From assembly GCA_963723495.1 (NCBI GenBank), contig CAVRQR010000013.1, positions 62,001 to 126,000 on the forward strand: a stretch of DNA of 64,000 nt, in the 5' to 3' direction. Below, piece after piece: positions 38,580-45,373 of this stretch. Source of the DNA: Gp6-AA40 sp963723495 (GTDB lineage: Bacteria > Acidobacteriota > Vicinamibacteria > Vicinamibacterales > UBA2999). The stretch's first letter is position 1. The number at the start of each line of letters is the position of its first letter. A model generated the notes under the pieces. The model did not search any database. It had not been told where the DNA came from and saw nothing but the letters and a program-made list of their open reading frames with translations. Position numbers and translations under genes: made by a program.

Positions 38580-38747
38580 CATCGCTGATCTTTGATGGTG
38601 AATCTTTGATTCGTTGTCGAATGGTGATTGTCGATTGAACGAAGACTGTCGATTGAACGAGGATTTGTTCAACGCCGCTGAATCATCAATAAATCCCCAA
38701 TCAAGAATCCCCAATCACCAACGAATCAACAATCAAAGATCATCAGT
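38580..38747. repeat. Class A AT-rich inverted repeat, copy 4, with matching termini
   Basis: Begins GCTGATCTTTGAT at 38582 and ends AATCAAAGATCATCAG near 38741, so the termini are inverted repeats; inside are degenerate GATT/AATC units (GTGATTGTCGATTGAACG, CCAATCAAGAATCCCCAATC). No reading frame for a transposase within. It lies between the ATPase stop and the permease promoter region. Confidence 0.72.
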
Positions 38748-38749
38748 CA

Positions 38750-39448
38750 CTAATGAGTAGCCGTCGCCATCGACTCCTCGACAACGCGGCCGTCGAACAG
38801 GTGAATAGTCCGCTCGGCGTGCGAGGCGTAGCGCGCGTCGTGGGTCACCATGCAGATGGTGGCGCCGCTCGAGTGCAGTTCCTTGAGCAGATCCATGACG
38901 GCTTCGCCATTCTTCGAGTCGAGGTTGCCCGTCGGCTCGTCGGCCAGCAGAATCGAGGGCTCGCCGCAGACGGCGCGCGCCACGGCGACACGCTGCTGCT
39001 GACCACCTGACAACTGGCTGGGCAGGTGCTTCGCACGGTGCGCCATGCCGACCCGCTCGAGCGCCGCCGTCACGCGCTGCTTCCGTTCGGCCGCGCGCAT
39101 GCCGCGGTAGGTGAGTGGCAACTCGACGTTCTCGTACACCGTGAGGTCGCCAATCAGGTTGAAGCTCTGAAAGATGAAGCCGACCTCGCGATTGCGGACG
39201 CGAGCGCGCTCTGACAGCGACAAGGCGGTGGCCGGCCGGCTGTTCAGGACGTACGAGCCCTCGGTCGGTGTATCGAGCAGCCCCAGGATCGAGAGCAGCG
39301 TGGACTTGCCGCAACCCGATGGTCCCGCGATCGACACGTACTCGCCCTTGCTGATCTCGATGTTGATGTTGTCGAGTGCGTGCGTTTCGACCTCGTCCGT
39401 GTAGAAGACCTTACGGACGCTTTCCAGCTTGATCAGCGGCTCACTCAT
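38750..39448 (-). CDS. MacB/LolD-type ABC transporter ATP-binding protein
   Basis: Intact 232-residue ATPase from ATG 39448, with AGAAGGA about 7 bases upstream. Motifs: A-loop region VRKVFYTDEVETHALDNINI, Walker A GPSGCGKST, Q-loop FIFQSFNLIGDLTVYENVEL, signature LSGGQQQRVAVARA, Walker B ILLADEPTGNLDS, H-loop VTHDARYASHAERTIHL. Lies 26 bases behind the HlyD-like adaptor gene, so adaptor and ATPase form one operon. No permease follows inside the operon; the partner is presumably one or more of the orphan permeases around it. Confidence 0.93.
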   Translation of the reverse strand: MSEPLIKLESVRKVFYTDEVETHALDNINIEISKGEYVSIAGPSGCGKSTLLSILGLLDTPTEGSYVLNSRPATALSLSERARVRNREVGFIFQSFNLIGDLTVYENVELPLTYRGMRAAERKQRVTAALERVGMAHRAKHLPSQLSGGQQQRVAVARAVCGEPSILLADEPTGNLDSKNGEAVMDLLKELHSSGATICMVTHDARYASHAERTIHLFDGRVVEESMATATH

Positions 39449-39474
39449 TGATGATCCTTCTCGTGTTGGAATCG

Positions 39475-40734
39475 TTAACGCAGTCGCACCCTGTCGTACG
39501 CGTCCCACGCCGACATGTCGGAGAGCACCACCGTATCGCCTTCGTTCAAGCCTGACTTGACCTCGATGGCATTCACCGAACTCTTGCCCAGCGCAACCTG
39601 AACCCGGGCCGCATCTCCGGACGCGTTCGTTACCTTGAACAGACCCACCGTGCTGTCGTCCTGTCCAAGCGACGGGCGGCCCACATAGAGGATGTTGTCC
39701 AGCCGTTCGAGCTGGACCGTCCCGTCCACGCTCAGGTCCGGCACTGCCCCTCGTGGGAGCTCGCCCGTCAATGAGACGTCAACGGTGACCGTTCCGTTCG
39801 CTGCCCCCGGATCTTTTCTGCTCACTCTTCCCTGAATGACGCCGCTCCTGGTGTCGATTTCCGCGGATTGGCCGACTTCAATGTCCTTGGCCTGCGTTTC
39901 CGCGATCTTCAGTTCCGCCTTGAGGCGGCTCGGGTCGGCGACCCGCGCCAGGTTCTGTCCCGGGCCGACCTGCTGACCGACTTCGACCGCCAGAAGCTGC
40001 AGGACTCCGGAGAAACCGGGGGTCACTTTGAGCGATTCGAGGCGACTCGCCTGCAGATTGGACACCGCTCGGGCCTGGTCGACGGCCGCCTGTTGCACGC
40101 GAAGGCGCCCCTCGAGCGATTGGCGCGACGAGGCCAGTCGCTGCGTCTCGAACGCCGCACGCTTCTTGAGTGTCTCGGCGGTTAGATGCGATCTCTTCCG
40201 AGTGATGTCGGAGATCAACTCCTCTTTGGCGAGCGCCTCGTCGGCTTCGGCCTGCATCCGCGCCTGCTCGAACTCTGCCTGGATTGCCGCGGTCTGCGAT
40301 TCCTGCGTCAGTAAATCGTTTTCGAGCTGCACACGGAGGTTCTCGAGTGCCGCTTCGGCGGAATGGAGGGCCAGACGCGCGTTGAGCGCTTCCTGCTCGA
40401 CCTGCGGGTTGATGAGTTCGAGAATGACGGTGTTGGGTTCAACCTGGGCACCGGGCCGGAGGACGATTCGTTCCACCCGCCCGTCGGTCCGCGAGGGCAG
40501 CCACCGAGTGTCTTCCGGCACCAGCGTACCGAGGCCGCGATGCTGGCGAATGATCGAGCCGCGCTTGACGGTGTCGACGAGCACCGTGGCCCGCTCGACG
40601 GTGGGGGCAGCGGGTTCCATTCGCGCAAGCGCGATGGACACGCCGATGACAACGAGCACGCCGATGGCGGCATAGAGCGCGTGCCGCAGCTTCTTGCGCT
40701 TTAGAATCGCGGGGTCGCGGACAATATCAGGCAT
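39475..40734 (-). CDS. HlyD/MFP-type membrane fusion (adaptor) protein
   Basis: Periplasmic adaptor of 419 residues that would link an inner-membrane ABC pump to an outer-membrane channel. One N-terminal membrane helix (HALYAAIGVLVVIGVSIALA), a lipoyl-like half motif (GRVERIVLRPGAQVEPNTVI), a long alpha-helical coiled coil (residues about 115-235, ALNARLALHSAEAALENLRV, QSLEGRLRVQQAAVDQARAV), the second lipoyl half (FSGVLQLLAVEVGQQVGPGQ) and a C-terminal beta-barrel and proximal domain (LNEGDTVVLSDMSAWDAYDR). First gene of the operon with the ATPase at 38750. Promoter element and tandem activator site lie upstream, the latter inside the end of the neighbouring phosphatase gene. Confidence 0.92.
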   Translation of the reverse strand: MPDIVRDPAILKRKKLRHALYAAIGVLVVIGVSIALARMEPAAPTVERATVLVDTVKRGSIIRQHRGLGTLVPEDTRWLPSRTDGRVERIVLRPGAQVEPNTVILELINPQVEQEALNARLALHSAEAALENLRVQLENDLLTQESQTAAIQAEFEQARMQAEADEALAKEELISDITRKRSHLTAETLKKRAAFETQRLASSRQSLEGRLRVQQAAVDQARAVSNLQASRLESLKVTPGFSGVLQLLAVEVGQQVGPGQNLARVADPSRLKAELKIAETQAKDIEVGQSAEIDTRSGVIQGRVSRKDPGAANGTVTVDVSLTGELPRGAVPDLSVDGTVQLERLDNILYVGRPSLGQDDSTVGLFKVTNASGDAARVQVALGKSSVNAIEVKSGLNEGDTVVLSDMSAWDAYDRVRLR

Positions 40735-40739
40735 CGATC

Positions 40740-40765
40740 GCAGTTCCAGGTTCCGGGTTCCGGGA
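40740..40765. repeat. Class B degenerate repeat, short copy
   Basis: CAGTTCCAGGTTCCGGGTTCC between the sigma-54-like promoter and the start of the HlyD gene, so it would lie in the transcribed leader. Only one arm is present. Confidence 0.55.
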
Positions 40766-40766
40766 C

Positions 40767-40783
40767 GTCAAAGGGTATGCCAC
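40767..40783 (-). promoter_or_regulatory. Sigma-54-like promoter of the HlyD-ATPase operon
   Basis: Minus strand GTGGCATACCCTTTGAC: GGCAT-N5-TTGA. The ATG at 40734 is 34 bases past the GA doublet, as for the ATPase gene at 17235. Confidence 0.62.
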
Positions 40784-40809
40784 GACGGGCTCCGAGTTAA
40801 GTACTTTGT

Positions 40810-42034
40810 TCATACGTGTTTGAATCGGATCGTGGTGTCTCTCAAGCTCATCGTCTGTCCGCTTCTGGGACGGTCTGTTCGCTTTTGCACGAGCTGCAGT
40901 CGATGGCTCGCCACCACCGCCGTTGCGTCGTCCTGAAGCCTGCCACCGGCGAAGGTCCCGACATCGTTGAACACGGCGTCGACCATTGACTGTGCATCCA
41001 GGCGGCGACAGCGTTCGAGCGTCCTCAGCAATCCTTCATCCTCGAATTCATCACCGCTGGCTGACCGTGCCTCGGTGATGCCGTCGGTGTAGAGCACCAG
41101 GCGATCGCCAGGCTCGAGCGTCACCCTGCCTTCCTCGAACGTGCCCTCGTCGAAGATCCCCGTGACGGTGCCGCCGATCGCGAGTCGCTCGCAGGATCCG
41201 GCCCGTCGAAGCACGAGCGGGGGATTGTGGCCGGCGTTCGTATACGTCAACACCCGCGTGGCGGAGTCGTAGAGCGCATAGAACAGAGTGACGAACCGGC
41301 GCAGGTCCTTCTGCCGGCAGAGCGCGCGATTGACGCTCGTCACCACGTCCCGGGGCGACCGTTCGGAGGCGGCGAAGGCCCGCAATGATGCCAGCATGTT
41401 CGACATGAGCAGCGCGGCCGGCAATCCCTTGCCACACACGTCGGCGATCGAGATGGCCAGATGGGTCTCGGTCAGGCGAAGCGCATCGTAACAATCGCCG
41501 CCAAAGGCCAGCGCCGGTTCCCACCGGGCAGCCAGACCCACACCAGACATCGACGGGAGAGCGGCGGGAAGAAGCGCCCGTTGGATGGCCTTGGCATCGG
41601 CCTGTTCAGTGGCTACCAGTTTGTCCGATTGCCGCTGCGCGTGTCCTTCCTCAATCTCGCGGCACACGGTTTCCGTGAGCGTGTGGTTGTCCCACGGTTT
41701 GTGCACGAAGGTACGCGCGCCGCGTCGCATCGCTTCAACGGCGGTGTCGATGCTGCCCCATCCGGTCATGACGATGACCGGCAGCAGCCGATCGCGTGTG
41801 TGAATCTCGGTGAGCAGGTCAAGGCCTTCGCGGCCCGATGTCGTGTCGCGCGCGTAATTGAGATCCATCAGCACGAGGTCATAGGTCTGCGAATCCAGCC
41901 GATGACGAACCTCCTGAACGGATGTCGCGGGATCAACTTCGAGCCCGGCGCCGCGGAGCAGCATGCGGAGTGGCCGCGACAACGTCCTGCTGGTCGTCGG
42001 CAACGAGAACACGTGGCTGCGAGGAGGCGAGCAT
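40810..42034 (-). CDS. Response regulator with PP2C/SpoIIE-type phosphatase output, frameshift in receiver
   Basis: Receiver plus serine/threonine phosphatase. From ATG 42034 it reads MLASSQPRVLVADDQQDV, shifts near 41985, then LRMLLRGAGLEVDPATSVQE with phospho-acceptor in YDLVLMDLNYARDTTSGREG and Lys in HKPWDN. The output is a SpoIIE/RsbU-type PPM domain: FGGDCYDALRLTETHLAISI, ADVCGKGLPAALLMSNMLAS, LYTDGITEARSASGDEF, QDDATAVVA. The receiver shares the unusual segment DLNYARDTTSG and KPWDN with the NtrC-type regulator at 13784, so both may be addressed by the same kinase. The phosphatase target is unknown; an anti-anti-sigma or partner-switching protein is the usual one. The open frame beyond 42034 is not protein-like. 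Confidence 0.85.
40857..40890. promoter_or_regulatory. Tandem activator site for the HlyD-ATPase operon, inside the phosphatase gene end
   Basis: GTCCGCTTCTGGGAC at 40857-40871 and GTTCGCTTTTGCAC at 40877-40890, 20 bp apart. It starts 75 bp upstream of the -24 doublet. The sites lie within codons for the last 25 residues of the phosphatase protein. Confidence 0.58.
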
Positions 42035-42047
42035 GCTGCTGCCCCTC

Positions 42048-42063
42048 TCAATCGGCGTGCCAG
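42048..42063 (-). promoter_or_regulatory. Sigma-54-like promoter of the receiver-phosphatase gene
   Basis: Minus strand CTGGCACGCCGATTGA: full TGGCACG -24 element and TTGA at -12. The ATG at 42034 follows after only about 13 bases, so the mRNA would be nearly leaderless, or the true start lies further in. Confidence 0.6.
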
Positions 42064-42125
42064 GCCCCTGCCTGGGGAATCGTGGAGAGTGGATGGCGGT
42101 CGCTCACGAATCACCGTTCCAGGTC

Positions 42126-42160
42126 GTGCGCTGATGGACGACGGCGTCCCATCAGCGGAC
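42126..42160. promoter_or_regulatory. Shared tandem activator site between divergent sigma-54-like promoters
   Basis: GTGCGCTGATGGAC at 42126-42139 and GTCCCATCAGCGGAC at 42146-42160 (reverse complement GTCCGCTGATGGGAC), 20 bp apart. The centre is about 82 bp from the leftward promoter and 96 bp from the rightward promoter, so one site pair could serve both. Confidence 0.62.
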
Positions 42161-42237
42161 ACCGGGCGGGCCGGCAGCAATCGCGATTCGCCATCCAAAC
42201 TCACTGCGCCGGAACGACTTCCTGTTGATGGTCTACA

Positions 42238-42253
42238 TGGCACGGGAACTGCT
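42238..42253 (+). promoter_or_regulatory. Sigma-54 promoter of the PadR-permease operon
   Basis: TGGCACGGGAACTGCT fits the -24/-12 consensus TGGCACG-N4-TTGCW with one mismatch; it has the classical GC at -12. Predicted transcription start about 23 bases before the PadR ATG. Confidence 0.7.
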
Positions 42254-42286
42254 CATGTTGATCTCGGACGTTGACAGGGAGTCGAC

Positions 42287-42628
42287 ATGAGTCCGCCATC
42301 CTCTGAAGTTCCGTACGGAGCTCTCGATCTGATGGTTCTGAAGACGCTGGACACGATGGGGCCGCAGCACGGCTACGGGATCGCGCGGCGCATCGAGCAG
42401 ATGGCGGAAGGCATGCTCGCGCTCAACCAGGGGACGATCTATCCGGCCCTGCTTCGGCTGGAACAGAAAGGGTGGATCGAGAGCGACTGGGGGACGAGCG
42501 AGAACAATCGGCGCGCCCGCTTCTATTCGATCACTCGCGCGGGCAGGAAACAGCTCGCGATCGAAGCGGATCTGTGGGCGAAGACAGTGGCGATGATGAG
42601 CCGGATGCTCGGGGAGTCTTCGTCGTGA
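42287..42628 (+). CDS. PadR-family transcriptional regulator
   Basis: Winged-helix repressor of 113 residues. PadR features: YGALDLMVLKTLDTMGPQHG, YGIARRIEQMA, LNQGTIYPALLRLEQKGWIE, RRARFYSITRAGRKQL. AGGGAG lies before the ATG. Its stop overlaps the GTG start of the next permease (GTGA), a common pairing for ADOPs with an N-terminal prefix domain. It probably responds to a compound exported by these permeases and represses the operon; that it sits behind a sigma-54-type promoter suggests dual control. Confidence 0.93.
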   Translation: MSPPSSEVPYGALDLMVLKTLDTMGPQHGYGIARRIEQMAEGMLALNQGTIYPALLRLEQKGWIESDWGTSENNRRARFYSITRAGRKQLAIEADLWAKTVAMMSRMLGESSS

Positions 42629-45373
42629 GCCTTCGCGCTGTGCTGGCGCGTATCAGGGCGTTATTTCAGTCGCGCGCCATCGATGCCGCGTTCGATGAAG
42701 AAGTCCGCCATCACCTCGAGCTGCTCGAGGCGGAACATCGACGTCGCGGCTTGCCTCCCGAGGACGCACGACTGGCGGCGCGCCGTGACTTCGGAGGAGT
42801 CGAGCAGCGTCAAGGACGCCACCGTGACCTGCGTGGAGTGAGTGTGCTGGAGCACGTCTGGCGTGATACCGCCTACGCCGCACGAGCGCTTCGCAAGAGC
42901 CCTGGCTTTACCGTCGCCGTCGTCCTCACCCTCGCGCTCGGCATCGGCGCGAACACGGCGGTCTTCACCTTGATCGACGCCATCAGCTGGCGGAATCTGC
43001 CGGTTGAGGATCCCGAGTCGTTGATGCTGGTCGGTCGCATCCGAATGGGCCGCAGCGAGACCGGTTTCACCTATCCCCAGTCGCGCGCGCTGCGCGACGA
43101 GGCCGCCGGCGTCAGGCTGGCGGCGTACTCGTCATCCGCGTTTCCAGTGCTGCTCACGGCGTCGATTGCCGGAGACCTCCAGCCGCCAATCAGCGGTCAG
43201 CTCGTGTCCGGCAACTTCTTCGATCTGCTCGGGGTCGTACCGCAGGCAGGTCGGCTGATAGGCGCCGAAGACGACCGAGGTACCGGAGGGCCACCCGGTC
43301 GTGGTGTTGAGCGACGGCTACTGGCGCCGCCGGTTCGGTCGAGATCCGGCGATCGTTGGAAAGCCCTTGATGCTCTCCGGCAGGACGTTCGACATCATCG
43401 GCGTGACACCACCTGAGTTCTTCGGCGTCGAGGTCGGCTTCTCGCCCGATGTGTTCCTTCCGATGATGATGCAGGCGGTCGTGATGCCAGTCGTTGGCGA
43501 CCTGATCGTCGAGCCGAACGTGAACCGCACGTGGGTGCAACTGCTCGCGCGCCTCGAGCCTGGTGTCAGCGCCGAGCAGGTGTCATCGGTGCTCGAGCGG
43601 ATCTATCGACAGAACATTCCCCCCGTGCCACCGGCGCTGCGCGTGCGGGCAGGGTCCGAAGATCGAATCGTGTTCACGCCCGCCGCGACCGGCGTTTCGG
43701 ATCTTCGAAGGCAGTTTTCGACGTCACTCTTCATCCTGCTTGGCATTGTCGGCACGGTCCTGCTGATCGGATGTGCGAACACGGCCAACCTGCTGCTGGC
43801 GCGTGCTGCCGCCCGTCGGCCTGAGATGGCGCTGCGTCTGGCGCTCGGTGCCGGCCGTGTGCGCCTGATGCAGCAGGTGCTGATCGAAGGGATGTTGATT
43901 GGCGCGCTGGGAGGGCTGTGCGGCTTTTTGCTCGCGACGTCGCTGACACGCGCTCTTGTTCTCTATGCCTCCACAGGGCGCACGCCGATTGCGCTCGACC
44001 TGACTCCGGATGTGCGCGTGCTCGCGTTCACGATCGCGACATCGTTCCTCTGCACCCTGGTCTTCGTGCTCGCCCCGGCCATTCGTGCCGTGCGGGTCGA
44101 CCTGCTCACTGCGATTCGCAGCATCAATCGAAGGACACGCGGAGCCGCAGGGCTGAGTCCCGCCCGACTTCTGGTCGTGACCCAGGTGGCACTGTCACTC
44201 CTGCTGCTCGTGGCGGCGGGCCTGTTCGTGCGGACTCTCGTCAACCTCACCGCAACAGACCACGACGCCTCACGCGATCGCGTTCTCGTGGTGCGTGTCG
44301 AGCCACGCGGCAGCAATCAACGCGGTGCGCCGGGTGCGGCCGAGCGACTCAATCGCATCTACACCGAACTGACGGACCGAGTTGAAAGCCTGCCGGGAGT
44401 GCGCTCGGTCAGCATGGGCAACGTGTCGCCGGGCAAACCGGAATCTGGTGCGTCTGTCGGCATCGTGCGCGGCGGCACGATGCGGATGGAAGAGTTGCAG
44501 ACGACCGATCGACCTGTTGCCGCATCCATGCAGGCGATCTACCGCGACTACTTCGGGACTCTCGGCATCGGCCTCAGAGGGCGCGACTTCACAGACGCGG
44601 ACCAGCGGCCAGGTGCGGCTCCGGTCTGCATCGTGAACGAAGCCTTCGTGCGCATCGCGTTTCCCGATCAGGATCCGATCGGGAAGACCTGTGTCTCCGT
44701 GGGTGTGCCCAGGCGTGCGTACACGATCGTGGGCGTCGCAGATGACTCGCGCTATTCCAGCCCGCGAACGCCGGTGCAACCGGTCGTGTACACGCCGTTC
44801 CTCCAGTCCAACACCGGTCGCGGCCAGATGATTCTCTACGTTCGCCTCGAGGGCGACCCTGGCGCGGTCGTGTCGGCCGTCCGCGATGCGGTCTGGCAGG
44901 CTGACAACAGCGTCCCCCAATATGAGGTCCGCACGCTGGCGGAAGAACTCGACGGTGTGGTGGTGCGGGAACGACTGCTCGCCACGGTGTCGTCGGCGTT
45001 CAGTCTGCTCGCGTTGTTACTCACGGCGATCGGGCTGCACGGACTGCTCTCGTATCTCGTCCTGCAGCGCAAGCGTGAACTGGCGCTTCGGGTGGCGCTC
45101 GGCGCGCGTCGTATGGGTGTGATCGCGATGGTGGCTCGCGAAGCGGTCGTGCTGGTCGGACTGGGCGCTGTCATAGCCGTGCCCCTCATGTGGGTGGTCG
45201 CAGAGTTCTCATCTCAGTTTCTGTCCGACGTGCTCTTTGGCCTGACGACGAACGACGCGACCACACTCGTGGCCGCAGTGGCCATGCTGGCCCTCGTTGG
45301 GGGAGTGGCGGCGTCGTTGCCCGCGAAGCGGGCGTCGGACATCGATCCGATGATGGTCTTGCGAGCTGAGTGA
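42625..45373 (+). CDS. ADOP-type ABC permease with N-terminal prefix domain, one frameshift
   Basis: GTG start at 42625 overlapping the PadR stop. Residues 1-75 form the permease prefix domain (FDEEVRHHLELLEAEHRRRG, ARLAARRDFGGVEQ). First helix VVLTLALGIGANTAVFTLID, periplasmic domain, a frameshift near 43277, then VVVLSDGYWRRRFGRDPAIV, FtsX 1 (LIGCANTANLLLARAAARRP, MALRLALGAGRVRLMQQVLI), second half (LGIGLRGRDFTDADQRPGAA), FtsX 2 (RELALRVALGARRMGVIAMV), ending PAKRASDIDPMMVLRAE. The stop overlaps the start of the next permease (GTGATG). Part of the PadR operon. Confidence 0.88.

Noticed and set aside
17374..38747. Intergenic repeats looked at first like CRISPR arrays
   Set aside because: Units are 5-8 bases, degenerate and arranged as complementary arms. 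There are no constant-length spacers and no cas genes.
38580..38747. Insertion sequence
   Set aside because: Inverted termini are present, but there is no transposase gene, no target duplication could be defined and similar units occur at other gene gaps without matching ends.
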